Notes: generated from the sequence alone by a model not told the origin. Positions 51,961-61,696 are shown, counted from the stretch's first letter. The stretch: 64,000 bases of DNA from a bacterium (GCA_018830885.1 JAHJRI010000364.1:1-64000); one strand, 5' to 3'. Program-made: numbers and translations.

Positions 51961-53187
51961 ATGAAACGCATGAAAATAGGACTGTTCAGTGTTTTTTCAA
52001 CCGCTATTTTTCTGATTTTTATGGTCGCACAAACGGCATTGGCTGAAACCTACGTGATTGGATCATCTCTGGCTATCACCGGGCCGACATCCGATGCGGG
52101 AAACCCCTATTCTAAAGGGATTGAGGACTACTGCAATTTTTCTAACGATATGCAATTGCTTGGTAAGGACCAGGTACAATGTATTGTCCGGGATGATGCA
52201 TATCAGACGGCCACCACCAAACGAAATTTTGAAGATTTTATGGACCAGGGTATGGTCATTTACTTGAATTATTCAACGGGAAGTACCATGGGTCTGAAGA
52301 AGGACTTTGAAGAGGAAAAAATTCCCGTCCTGCCGGCATCCTTCCATGCCGGAAACCTGGATAATTCAAACTATATTTTCCTGCCAACGGCTTCTTATTC
52401 AGAGCAAGCCCTGGGTCTGGTGGAATATGTCGTTCGCAATCATAAAATGGGAACGCCCAAAATCGCCCTTTTTCTTCACCCTTCAGCATTCGGACGGGGA
52501 CCGCTGGAAGATGTCAAGAAAGCACTTGACGCCGGGTTAAAAGCCGATTTGGTGGAAGTGGTAGAACATGGCAAAGATTTGGACAATACAGCCATGATAA
52601 AGCGTCTGTTAAGCAAGGACATCGAGTATGTCATCTGTCAAACCATCCAGTCACCGGTGGCTACATTACTAAAGGATGCCGCACGACTTGGAAAAATTGC
52701 CACGACATTTGGGGAAAAGGGAAAACTGACCTTTATGGGCGCTCACTACACCGGTGGAAACGACCTGATTGCGTTAGCTGGCAGTTCTGCAGAGAATTTT
52801 TACTGGACAACAGCCTACACCCTGACATCTGTCCAGAGTGTTGGAACCGATGCGCAGCTGGCGCTGGCCAAAAAGTATAACCGGGATTCAAAAACAGCGA
52901 ATTCTCATAACTATTCAAACGGCATCATGGTTACCCAGGTTGCCATTGAAACCATCAGACGTGTGAAAGCAAAAGGGATGAAGGTCTCCAAGCAGTCCTT
53001 GTATGAGGAATTGCTTCAAATGAACGGTTTTAATGCTTACTATCCTGTAACAACTGTGGGCCCGGTAACGTTTTCGAAAGATGATCACGCCGGTGTTGAT
53101 ACCCTGCAACTCTATAAAGTTAAGAATGGTGTTTTCCATACTGTAGGAAACCCCTTTCTTTCTGAATTTTATAAGAAAATAAAATAG
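51961..53187 (+). CDS. livK: ABC transporter substrate-binding protein (LivK/Peripla_BP_6-type)
   Basis: Signal peptide MKIGLFSVFSTAIFLIFMVAQTALAETY; VIGSSLAITGPTSDAGNPYSKGIEDYCNF. Confidence 0.9.
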   Translation: MKRMKIGLFSVFSTAIFLIFMVAQTALAETYVIGSSLAITGPTSDAGNPYSKGIEDYCNFSNDMQLLGKDQVQCIVRDDAYQTATTKRNFEDFMDQGMVIYLNYSTGSTMGLKKDFEEEKIPVLPASFHAGNLDNSNYIFLPTASYSEQALGLVEYVVRNHKMGTPKIALFLHPSAFGRGPLEDVKKALDAGLKADLVEVVEHGKDLDNTAMIKRLLSKDIEYVICQTIQSPVATLLKDAARLGKIATTFGEKGKLTFMGAHYTGGNDLIALAGSSAENFYWTTAYTLTSVQSVGTDAQLALAKKYNRDSKTANSHNYSNGIMVTQVAIETIRRVKAKGMKVSKQSLYEELLQMNGFNAYYPVTTVGPVTFSKDDHAGVDTLQLYKVKNGVFHTVGNPFLSEFYKKIK

Positions 53188-53194
53188 AAATACA

Positions 53195-53240
53195 CATCTC
53201 TCCTCACCGGATGTCGATCCGAATCCGGAGAGGAGAGATG
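53195..53240. other. Long interrupted hairpin between livK and livF
   Basis: CATCTCTCCTC-a-CCGGAT-10 nt-ATCCGG-a-GAGGAGAGATG (11 bp + A/A mismatch + 6 bp), no T-tract after it. Confidence 0.9.
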
Positions 53241-53369
53241 AGACAGATTGTTTCCCTTGTCAGCGCAACTCCTTTGAAGGTGAAATCGTATCAAAGGGTG
53301 CGGGGTCACAGGGGGTTGTTCCATGTGAGAGATTGGCTATCCAAATAATTAATTCGCCCGGGATTCATT

Positions 53370-54182
53370 GTGGATGTTAAAAAAGACCTTTTGGAAGTAA
53401 ACAATATCGAAGTTGTCTATAATGATATTATTCAAGTTTTAAGGGGTGTCAGCCTGAATGTCCCTGAAGGGAAAATAATCGCCTTGCTGGGGACAAACGG
53501 TGCCGGAAAAACCACAACCTTGAGGGCGATCAGTGGATTACTGAAGCCTGAAAACGGCTATATCAAAGATGGCTTTATCAAGTTTCGAGATGAGGATATC
53601 ACCAATCGACTGGGAACCTATGTTGTCAGGAAAGGGGCTGCCATGGTTCCTGAAGGCCGTCGTATTTTTAAACACCTCACAGTGGACGAGAATATCCGTG
53701 TCGGTTCGATTACCCGCAAAGATGGCATGCAAAAAATAAAGCTGGATCATGACCGGATGTACAACCATTTCCCCCGCTTACTGAAGGTCAAAAATCGCAT
53801 GGCCGGATATTGTTCAGGCGGAGAGCAGCAAATGATCGCGATAGCCCGTGCCCTGATGTCCGCTCCAAAAATGCTGATGTTGGATGAACCCTCATTGGGA
53901 CTGGCTCCCCTGCTGGTCAAGGAAATATTTTTCAATATTGAGAAGATCAACATCGATCTGGGGACCACGATACTGGTGGTAGAACAGAATGCCAAGGTTG
54001 CGCTGGCGATCTCGAACTATGCCTACATTATGGAATCCGGGAAAATCGTTCTCGAAGGTCCTTCCAATGATCTTCAGGAAAACCCTGATGTCAAGGAGTT
54101 CTATATGGGAATCACCCAGGGCGGTGGCAGAAAATCGTTTAAGGAGGTCAAATCCTATAAACGGCGCAAGCGCTGGATGTAA
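53370..54182 (+). CDS. livF: Branched-chain amino acid type ABC transporter ATPase LivF-like
   Basis: LLGTNGAGKTTTLRAISGLLKPENGYIKDG; AAMVPEGRRIFKHLTVDENIRVG; CSGGEQQMIAIARALMSAPKMLMLDEPSLGLAPLLV; GTG start. Confidence 0.93.
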   Translation: MDVKKDLLEVNNIEVVYNDIIQVLRGVSLNVPEGKIIALLGTNGAGKTTTLRAISGLLKPENGYIKDGFIKFRDEDITNRLGTYVVRKGAAMVPEGRRIFKHLTVDENIRVGSITRKDGMQKIKLDHDRMYNHFPRLLKVKNRMAGYCSGGEQQMIAIARALMSAPKMLMLDEPSLGLAPLLVKEIFFNIEKINIDLGTTILVVEQNAKVALAISNYAYIMESGKIVLEGPSNDLQENPDVKEFYMGITQGGGRKSFKEVKSYKRRKRWM

Positions 54183-54406
54183 ATACGGACGCGACCGAAC
54201 CTGAACCGGTCCCGCTGGGAATTAATTCGGTCGATACTTTCCATATCCCGGCCCCGCTCCACTCAATTTGTCTTTTCAGATGGATACCGTTCGCAAATAG
54301 GTTGCCAGTTTTTTTGCATGCTTGTTTCTTCACGAAACGGCAAGGGCTGTTGAATAGCGGAATCCCTTCTTTGAAGTTACACGTGACAGGGGGAAGGATT
54401 TCAAAC

Positions 54407-54431
54407 CCGTGAAAACAGGACGTTTTCACGG
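54407..54431. other. Perfect 10-bp inverted repeat downstream of livF
   Basis: CCGTGAAAAC-AGGAC-GTTTTCACGG, no T-run. Confidence 0.75.
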
Positions 54432-54703
54432 AGCTACAGGGATTGTATTGATGCGAGTTTGACATTGTTTCCCCCGGCATGTGCAACTGTATTTAACTGT
54501 GACAGGATTGCCCGGTTAGTCAGCTGAACAAGTGACAAAAAGGGTTTCAGATAATGACGAAATGAATCAGCAACCCTATAATGAAACCAGTTTCAAAATT
54601 CAATGCCCGCTTGCTATAGAAAAAGAGATGCTTCTGCCTGTCCGGACCAACAGCGAGATGGGAAAAACAAGACCCTGTTTTTCGAACAAAGATCAGATAA
54701 TTC

Positions 54704-56278
54704 ATGCTAATAACTGAAATACTCTCACGCAACGCTCGTATTTATAGATCTGAAGTCGCTCTGATCGAGCGGGAACCTGCTAAAAACAGACGGTTTGAAA
54801 TCACGTGGCAGGAATTTGACGACCAGGCCAACCAGATTGCGCAGATACTGATCCAAAAAGGGATCAAAAAAGGGGACCGCGTCGTTCAATTAATGACGAA
54901 TTGTATTGAATGGTTACCCATCTATTTTGGGATCCTGCGTACCGGGGCACTGGTTGTACCTTTGAATTTCCGTTTTGTAGCAAATACGATAAAAAAGTGT
55001 GTGTTGACGGCTGGCGCCAAAGCGATGATTTTTGGTGATGAATTTATTGAGCGTCTGGATGTCGTCAAGGCAGATTTGGATATTTGCGTTGAGACGTTTA
55101 TATTTATCGGTTCCAATGATAAAAGACCTGGTTTTGCTGAATCCTGCTCCGATTTGATGAAGCGGACGCCTGCCCGGAATCCGGAAATTACACTCTCAAT
55201 TTTGGACGATGCTGCGCTCTACTATACTTCAGGTACCACCGGCACACCCAAGGCCACATTGTTAACCCACCGGAATTTGGAGTTTGCCTGTTACGCTGAA
55301 AACCGGCACCATTTTCAGACCCATGATGACAATTTTCTCTGCCTGCCGCCACTTTATCACACCGGTGCAAAGATGCACTGGTTCGGGAATTTTATTGTTG
55401 GAGCCAAAGCAGTGATTTTAAAGGGGATTGATCCCCTCTGGATCATGGAAGCCATTTCGGAAGAAAAGGTCACAGTGGTCTGGTTGCTGGTACCCTGGGC
55501 CCTGGATATCCTGTTTGCGATCGAAAATGGCGACCTGAACCTCGAGGATTATTCTTTGGATCAATGGCGTCTGATGCATATCGGAGCTCAACCGGTTCCT
55601 CCCAGCTTGATCAAGGAGTGGTTGAAGCATTTCCCCGACCACCAGTATGATACAAACTACGGACTGACAGAATCGTCCGGACCAGGATGTGTTCATTTGG
55701 GACTGGACAATATCCATAAAGTGGGGGCTATTGGCGTGTCCGGATTCGACTGGGAGGTACGCATTGTCGATGAGGATTTGAATCCGGTCCCGCTGGGAGA
55801 ACCGGGTGAACTGGCGGTAAAAGGACCGGGTGTGATGAAAGGGTATTATGGCAACCCGGAAGCAACCCGGGAGGTATTGGTGGAAGACTGGTTGCTGACG
55901 GGCGATATCGCCCGTCAGGATGAGCAGGGATTTTTCTGGCTGGTGGATCGGAAAAAAGATGTCATTATCACAGGTGGCGAGAATATCTATCCTGTGGAGA
56001 TCGAAGACTTTCTGCAGACTCATCCCGCCATACAGGATGTTGCGGTGATTGGTCTGCACAGCCTGAGGCTGGGGGAAGTCGCAGCGGCCGTGATCAAGGT
56101 TAAGCCCGGACAAGCGCTGACTAAAACCGATATCGATAATTTCTGTCAAGCGTTGCCCCGATATAAAAGACCCCGGAGAATTATTTTTGGGGATGTGCCC
56201 CGCAATCCTACTGGTAAAATCGAAAAACCAAAACTGAGAGAAATTTATGCCGGCGGTGCTGAGAGCCCAGGTATCTGA
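54704..56278 (+). CDS. AMP-binding acyl-CoA synthetase/ligase
   Basis: ALYYTSGTTGTPKATLLTHRNLEFA; DTNYGLTESSGPGCVH; WLLTGDIARQDEQGFFWLVDRKKDVIITGGENIYPVEIEDFL; NPTGKIEKPKLRE. Confidence 0.95.
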   Translation: MLITEILSRNARIYRSEVALIEREPAKNRRFEITWQEFDDQANQIAQILIQKGIKKGDRVVQLMTNCIEWLPIYFGILRTGALVVPLNFRFVANTIKKCVLTAGAKAMIFGDEFIERLDVVKADLDICVETFIFIGSNDKRPGFAESCSDLMKRTPARNPEITLSILDDAALYYTSGTTGTPKATLLTHRNLEFACYAENRHHFQTHDDNFLCLPPLYHTGAKMHWFGNFIVGAKAVILKGIDPLWIMEAISEEKVTVVWLLVPWALDILFAIENGDLNLEDYSLDQWRLMHIGAQPVPPSLIKEWLKHFPDHQYDTNYGLTESSGPGCVHLGLDNIHKVGAIGVSGFDWEVRIVDEDLNPVPLGEPGELAVKGPGVMKGYYGNPEATREVLVEDWLLTGDIARQDEQGFFWLVDRKKDVIITGGENIYPVEIEDFLQTHPAIQDVAVIGLHSLRLGEVAAAVIKVKPGQALTKTDIDNFCQALPRYKRPRRIIFGDVPRNPTGKIEKPKLREIYAGGAESPGI

Positions 56279-56392
56279 CCTATACAGAATGATTTCGAAT
56301 AAGGAATAATCTCAGAAAAATTTGCCCATGTCGAATTAAAGTGGAAAGCACGTCGTTATGTTACCGTCCAATCGGAACGATAAGGAGGAGGA

Positions 56393-57043
56393 ATGATTAA
56401 GATTTTTGGCAGAATAGCAAGAATGGAAGGTGATGTTAAATCCTACCTCTATCATGTCCAGCGCTCTGCATTGATTTTTGATGAAGCGATCCATGAATAT
56501 ATGGATGATGATATCGCTCGTTTTGAAATCAGGCTGGATGAAATTGGCAAATTGGAGAGCGAAGCCGATCGGTTGCGTCGAAAGGTGCGGGACAAACTCT
56601 ATCAGCATATGCTCATCCCGGAAGTGAGGGGGGATGTCTGGGAAATACTGGAATCGATGGATAAACTGATCGATGTGACTAAAAAAAGCCTGGAAAACTA
56701 TTCGTTTGAGAAACCCAAAATTCCTGAGTTTATCAAATCCGATTTTCTGAATTTGTCAGAATATACGACAAAAACAGTTGAAGAGCTGGTCAATGCCGTT
56801 TCCGCCTATTTTACAAATATTACAATTGTGACCGATTACTCGAATAAGGTGCTGTTTTTCGAAAACGAAGTTGACAAGGTTGAAGACACTATTAAGAAAA
56901 TCGTTTTCTCAACGGATAAGATTCAGACGCTGGCCGAACGGATCCAACTGAGATATTTTGCCGAAAAAATGGCACTGATCAGCGATGTGGCCGAATCCGT
57001 GTGCGAAAAACTATCCGTTTTTGTCATCCGAAGAGAGATTTAA
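56393..57043 (+). CDS. DUF47 (PhoU-like) phosphate transport accessory protein
   Basis: Helical DUF47 pattern: IARFEIRLDEIGKLESEADRLRRKVRDKLYQHMLIPEVRGDVWEILESMDKLIDVTKKSLENY; immediately upstream of Pit permease. Confidence 0.82.
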   Translation: MIKIFGRIARMEGDVKSYLYHVQRSALIFDEAIHEYMDDDIARFEIRLDEIGKLESEADRLRRKVRDKLYQHMLIPEVRGDVWEILESMDKLIDVTKKSLENYSFEKPKIPEFIKSDFLNLSEYTTKTVEELVNAVSAYFTNITIVTDYSNKVLFFENEVDKVEDTIKKIVFSTDKIQTLAERIQLRYFAEKMALISDVAESVCEKLSVFVIRREI

Positions 57044-57054
57044 GGAGCCCTGGA

Positions 57055-58104
57055 ATGATAACGATATTGTTTTTTCTTTCCAGCGGTATCTTTCTGGGCT
57101 GGTCACTGGGAGCAAACGATGCTGCCAATGTATTCGGGACTGCGGTCGCGTCCAGAATGATCCGATTTAAAACGGCAGCCACCATCTGCAGTGTTTTTGT
57201 TGTCATCGGAGCGGTTGCGGGAGGCGCCGGCGCAGCTTCGACACTTGGTGAACTGGGATCAATCAATGCATTGGCCGGGGCCTTCACGGTAGCTTTAGCC
57301 GCGGCATTCACCGTTTTCTTCATGACCCGGGCGATGCTCCCTGTTTCCACTTCTCAGGCTATTGTTGGCGGGATCATTGGATGGAATTTTTTTGCAGGAG
57401 TCCATACAGATGTCGCTGTCTTCACAAAAATCGCCGCGACATGGGTAATCTGCCCGATTCTGGCAATGGCGTTCGCCTTTGTATTGTTCTTTATAGCCAA
57501 GGCATATGTGAGGAATTCCAAGGTCCACCTGTTTCGCCAGGATTCCCGGACCCGCCTTGGACTGATAGTGATCGGTGCTTTTGGATCTTATAGTCTGGGT
57601 GCGAACAATATTGCCAATGTGATGGGTGTTTTTGTGCCTTCTTCGCCTTTCAGGGATTTATCCATAGGTGGGTTTCTGACCATTACCAGCGTCCAGCAAC
57701 TGTTCTTTATCGGGGGGATAGCCATTGCCATCGGTGTTTTTACCTACTCCCGGAAAGTGATGGAGACAGTGGGGGGCAGTATATTTACCCTCTCCCCGAT
57801 CTCGGCATTGATTGTGGTCATGTCGGCATCCATGGTTCTGTTTATGTTTGCATCAAAAGAGCTTTACAATCTATTGTTGTACGCAGGGCTGCCGACAATC
57901 CCGCTGGTGCCTGTTTCAAGCTCCCAGGCTGTTGTTGGTGCCGTGATCGGGATAGGGTTGGCAAAAGGTGGGAAAAATCTTCATCTTGGTGTAGTGAGAC
58001 GAATCAGCCTGGGATGGGTGCTGACGCCGGTGATTTCTGCGGTGATTTCTTTTATGTCATTGTATTTTATGCAAAACGTATTTATGAACACCGTATACCA
58101 GTAA
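57055..58104 (+). CDS. Inorganic phosphate transporter, Pit family
   Basis: GWSLGANDAANVFGTAVASRMIRF and second repeat FGSYSLGANNIANVMGVF; VPVSSSQAVVGAVIGIGLAKGG; ATG at 57055 after AAGGAG. Confidence 0.92.
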   Translation: MITILFFLSSGIFLGWSLGANDAANVFGTAVASRMIRFKTAATICSVFVVIGAVAGGAGAASTLGELGSINALAGAFTVALAAAFTVFFMTRAMLPVSTSQAIVGGIIGWNFFAGVHTDVAVFTKIAATWVICPILAMAFAFVLFFIAKAYVRNSKVHLFRQDSRTRLGLIVIGAFGSYSLGANNIANVMGVFVPSSPFRDLSIGGFLTITSVQQLFFIGGIAIAIGVFTYSRKVMETVGGSIFTLSPISALIVVMSASMVLFMFASKELYNLLLYAGLPTIPLVPVSSSQAVVGAVIGIGLAKGGKNLHLGVVRRISLGWVLTPVISAVISFMSLYFMQNVFMNTVYQ

Positions 58105-58180
58105 CTTCTTTGACCCGCAATTGCCTTTTCTGTCTGCAGTCCTTTTTTATTCTCATCTGGTGGCGGGGTTGACGGGACTT

Positions 58181-58234
58181 GAAGTCTTTTGGACTTCGAT
58201 AACTAACTGATAAATTGAAAATTTTCAGTTTATC
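58181..58234. other. Tandem inverted repeats between pit and integrase genes (likely convergent terminator region)
   Basis: GAAGTC-TTTTG-GACTTC (58181-58197) and GATAAATTG-AAAATTTT-CAGTTTATC (58209-58234, one G-T pair). Confidence 0.7.
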
Positions 58235-58283
58235 GCGGAGTCGACTGTCATTTTAATGTCACGAAAATATCACCCGGTGACAT

Positions 58284-59453
58284 TCAGCCATCACCGGAAA
58301 TCCGGTTGACCATCTCCACGATGTCAATTTTCAAACTGTTCTGATATCCCCGGGTTGTTTCCAGATCCTTGTGTCTGGCCAGCTTTTGGACCCATGAAAG
58401 ACTAAATCCATCTGCCAGCAGGTTGGTGACCACCGATGCCCTGATCCCTTGAAGCGGTTTGACTCCGCTGATGTCCATTTCCTGCAGAATCTTCCGGATC
58501 GGTCGCCCCAGGGTGGTCAGATTCTGATAGAATTGACTTCCTGACCCATCATCCAGGTACCAGACCTCTTCCGGCTTCCGGTCTTTCAGATCAGTCTCCA
58601 GAAAAGCAGCCAGGTTATTTGAAATCGGGATGGTCTCTTCATGCTGCCCCTTGACAAACCACTCCAATTTCTCATTATCGACGATGTACAGTTGCCTGTT
58701 GTGCAGGTCGATCTCACTCAGCCGGAGGGACCAAACCTCGCCACCCCGCATGGCGGTTTCACACATCATGTAAAAGGCCCGGATCATGTTCTGATATCCC
58801 AGCCTGAAAAGTCTGTTCCTTGCTCCCAGGTGTTTCTCCTGCAGCCGTTTCTGAATATCCTGAAGTTGGCTCCTGGATAGCGTTTTTGGTTCCTTTTTGG
58901 TCTTTTTGGGTTTTTTCAGTCGTATCAGCCTGCAGTACTCGTTCTCTTCTGCCCAATAGAAAAATGTTTGCAGGTTGCGAAAGTGTTTGTGGATCGTGTT
59001 TCGTGCCAGTCCCCGTTCGGTCAGAAAGTTGATGAAGTCGTTGTTGTACTCCTTTTTGAAATCGTTGATCGGATGGTCCTTGACGCTGTCCAGGTAATAC
59101 ACGGCCGTTCTTTTGTAATCGGCATGAGTCCGGCTGCCCTTGTCACCATATGCCTTGACATGCTCCAGCCAGGCTTTCATCACGATGCGGATCCATTCCG
59201 AATCCGGTGGCGGTTCTTCCTCTTGAATCTCCCTTAGCGCTGTCAGTTCTCTCAGCTTTGTATGGTAAAGGTGATCAAGAAATATCTCCTTCTCCCGGGT
59301 GTTCCTGGAGACCTTCCTGCCCGACTTGGTGATCTTGAATTCATAATCCGCCAGATTGCACAACTTCAACCGCCTGCCCTGTTTCCCGCTTTTCATTTTC
59401 TCCAGGCGGAACCGGCCCATTACAGCAGTATCGGTGAAGTAAATCTTACTCAT
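58284..59453 (-). CDS. Tyrosine recombinase/phage-type integrase
   Basis: Core-binding region then CETAMRGGEVWSLRLSEID (Arg I), PLQGIRASVVTNLLADGFSLSWVQKLARHKDLETTRGYQ (Arg II, His, Tyr); HxxR His is Gln. Confidence 0.87.
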   Translation of the reverse strand: MSKIYFTDTAVMGRFRLEKMKSGKQGRRLKLCNLADYEFKITKSGRKVSRNTREKEIFLDHLYHTKLRELTALREIQEEEPPPDSEWIRIVMKAWLEHVKAYGDKGSRTHADYKRTAVYYLDSVKDHPINDFKKEYNNDFINFLTERGLARNTIHKHFRNLQTFFYWAEENEYCRLIRLKKPKKTKKEPKTLSRSQLQDIQKRLQEKHLGARNRLFRLGYQNMIRAFYMMCETAMRGGEVWSLRLSEIDLHNRQLYIVDNEKLEWFVKGQHEETIPISNNLAAFLETDLKDRKPEEVWYLDDGSGSQFYQNLTTLGRPIRKILQEMDISGVKPLQGIRASVVTNLLADGFSLSWVQKLARHKDLETTRGYQNSLKIDIVEMVNRISGDG

Positions 59454-59586
59454 ATTTGCAACTTTAACAGAAAAAAAATGTCCTTGAGCATTTGATTAAT
59501 TTAAAAATAAACGTGTTCTATGAGTAACATTTAAGGTGAGAAATTGGTTTTCGAGCGTGCTTATGTGGGGATAATAGCAGATTAAT

Positions 59587-60060
59587 TTATTGGTTTTTGT
59601 ATTTAGCTTTCCACTCCTGTTTTAATGTAGCCCAATCTGAAAAAGACTGTTTTAGGATGTCACTTGAATGAATTCCGTTGCCGAAGACTCCAAGTCTTTT
59701 AAAAGAGGGATAGCAACCCTGTTTTTGAAGGGTATAAATAAGTCTTTCTTCCCATTTTGAATTTTGGTCATATCCAAAACAAAAAACATCAGGATCCAAA
59801 TTAATAACTGAATAAAGACCATCTTCAAGTGAATCAATGTGACAACTATCAACCCATTTTAAACGCATAATGTTTTTGCATCGGTCTTTCTCAGAGAAAA
59901 CTGGTAATCGATTTTTATTCTTGAATACTATTCTGTCAGGAACCACTATCACGGAAAGAGAACCCAGTTCTGAAGCGTTTTTTAAAAATGAATAATGCCC
60001 TTCGTGCAGCAAATCAAAAGTTCCCCAAGTTACAACCTTATTACGGCGAATTAATTCCAT
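59587..60060 (-). CDS. Cytidylyltransferase-like (HxGH) nucleotidyltransferase
   Basis: VVTWGTFDLLHEGHYSFLKNASELGSLSVIVVPDRI; overlaps upstream HD-domain gene by 20 nt. Confidence 0.82.
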   Translation of the reverse strand: MELIRRNKVVTWGTFDLLHEGHYSFLKNASELGSLSVIVVPDRIVFKNKNRLPVFSEKDRCKNIMRLKWVDSCHIDSLEDGLYSVINLDPDVFCFGYDQNSKWEERLIYTLQKQGCYPSFKRLGVFGNGIHSSDILKQSFSDWATLKQEWKAKYKNQ

Positions 60061-61696
60061 AATCTTTATACAGTCTTATTATTCCGTTTAAATAGTTGAT
60101 TGTTTTTACTTTGAAATCATCCAAAATCTCATTTGCTTGATCAGCGTTAACTTGTACGATTTCGGTGAAAAAACCTTCAACAAGTGGCTGTAGTTTATTT
60201 TTATACAACGATTCTGTTGTCTTTGTGGGATCGCTAAGAATTTCTTCTATTTCAGAATATATAAAATCAAACGGAAAAGATAGGTAGCAATTTGAGACGT
60301 TTAGGTTATAAGCCTTTATTTTGGATAAGTCACTGAACTCATCTGTATTTCCTCCGTAGGCATGTCGCATATGTCGGAAAACTTCGCATATATTAAGGGG
60401 TCGTTGAGTTATCTCATCATAAAACATGTCTTCTTTAAAATCCTCGGCTTTAATTGCAGGAATATCTATGAGATCAAACATAACCCTTCCTTGTGCACTC
60501 ATGTTTACCTTGATCTTCAAACCTTCCTCGATAGCTTTAAAATCTCTCCAGCCATTTTCTCGTTTCCAATACTCGTCTGTTAAATTTTGCTTGTAGTCAT
60601 GAATCTTTCTGAAATTTGCTATTGGAAGCACTTCATAGAGAATTCTATAACGGATCCTTTCAGCAACTTCATTGATAAAGGGGTTTTTTGATTTTTCAAA
60701 TAGGTTTAAAAGATCATTGTCCGTTAAGAACGCAAGTTCATTAGGTTTTTTGTTCAAGTCTAGCAAAGCTCGAATGATCAACTCTTGGGCAGCCCTGTGA
60801 ATCGAGTTATAGTACAATCGTCTGTATACTGTTTCACGAGCTTTTAGCATTGATTCCATCGACATTGCGGATGATGCATTTAAGAATAGCCGGTTTTTGT
60901 CTTCGTGCGTATGAATCTCCATATTTGCTACAATATCCCAAATATCAACATCACCGGTTTTTACACCTGTGTAAAACGCATCTCTTCTTAAATAGTCTAA
61001 CCTATCAATACCGAAGGTAGATGGGATAAGGTCGCATAAAAAGGAGTAGCGATTCGTAAGTTCTTCATCTCCAAGATCAATAGGTTTTCCAAAGCTTAGA
61101 GCAGCAATGTTTTTTGGTTCGATTAATCCAATTGCTTCTTTCTCCTCCCCACTATATTTGCTTTCCAATACAGACTTTAAGTCACTTAAATAAGTTGGTA
61201 TCTGGTTGAAAATGGGGTCAGTCAGTTCGTTTCCGGCAATGTCCTTCCCCGTAATTAGCCGATTTCCCCATCTTTCATGTGTCCACTCACGATAAGTGAC
61301 ATCTCTTCTACAGAACATTTCAAATACATGGCAAAATGGACCGTGCCCAATATCGTGCAAAAGAGCAGATATCTCCATCGCCCTATATGTTATTTCATTA
61401 AATTGAATTTTCTTTATATTGTCGGTATGTGTCTGAGAGTGAAAATCAGACAATCTATCATACGCTAATTGAGCAAGAAAACTCGAACCAACACTATGCT
61501 CAAATCGAGTATGAGTTGCTCCTGGAAAAACTAAATACAAGGTTGAAAGCTGCCTTATGCCACGGAGACGCTGAAAAACCTCTAAATCGATAAGTCTGCG
61601 TACAATGCCTGAAGTTGGAATGTATCCGTAAAGAGGATCATAGTATAATCCCTTTCCCAATTTAGGAAGTTTCTTTTGTACCTTTGCTAGTCTCAT
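60041..61696 (-). CDS. HD-superfamily phosphohydrolase (dNTPase/SAMHD1-like, COG1078 type)
   Basis: GATHTRFEHSVGSSFLAQLAYD; ISALLHDIGHGPFCHVFE; FGIDRLDYLRRDAFYTGV: complete H...HD...D metal site. Confidence 0.88.
   Translation of the reverse strand: MRLAKVQKKLPKLGKGLYYDPLYGYIPTSGIVRRLIDLEVFQRLRGIRQLSTLYLVFPGATHTRFEHSVGSSFLAQLAYDRLSDFHSQTHTDNIKKIQFNEITYRAMEISALLHDIGHGPFCHVFEMFCRRDVTYREWTHERWGNRLITGKDIAGNELTDPIFNQIPTYLSDLKSVLESKYSGEEKEAIGLIEPKNIAALSFGKPIDLGDEELTNRYSFLCDLIPSTFGIDRLDYLRRDAFYTGVKTGDVDIWDIVANMEIHTHEDKNRLFLNASSAMSMESMLKARETVYRRLYYNSIHRAAQELIIRALLDLNKKPNELAFLTDNDLLNLFEKSKNPFINEVAERIRYRILYEVLPIANFRKIHDYKQNLTDEYWKRENGWRDFKAIEEGLKIKVNMSAQGRVMFDLIDIPAIKAEDFKEDMFYDEITQRPLNICEVFRHMRHAYGGNTDEFSDLSKIKAYNLNVSNCYLSFPFDFIYSEIEEILSDPTKTTESLYKNKLQPLVEGFFTEIVQVNADQANEILDDFKVKTINYLNGIIRLYKDYGINSP

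Noticed and set aside
54205-55801. 15-mer CCGGTCCCGCTGGGA present near 54207 and near 55786
   Set aside because: About the number of 15-mer coincidences expected in 64 kb; the second copy is inside coding sequence.
55418-56149. 243-aa minus-strand ORF
   Set aside because: Fully antisense to the well supported acyl-CoA ligase at 54704-56278; shadow ORF.
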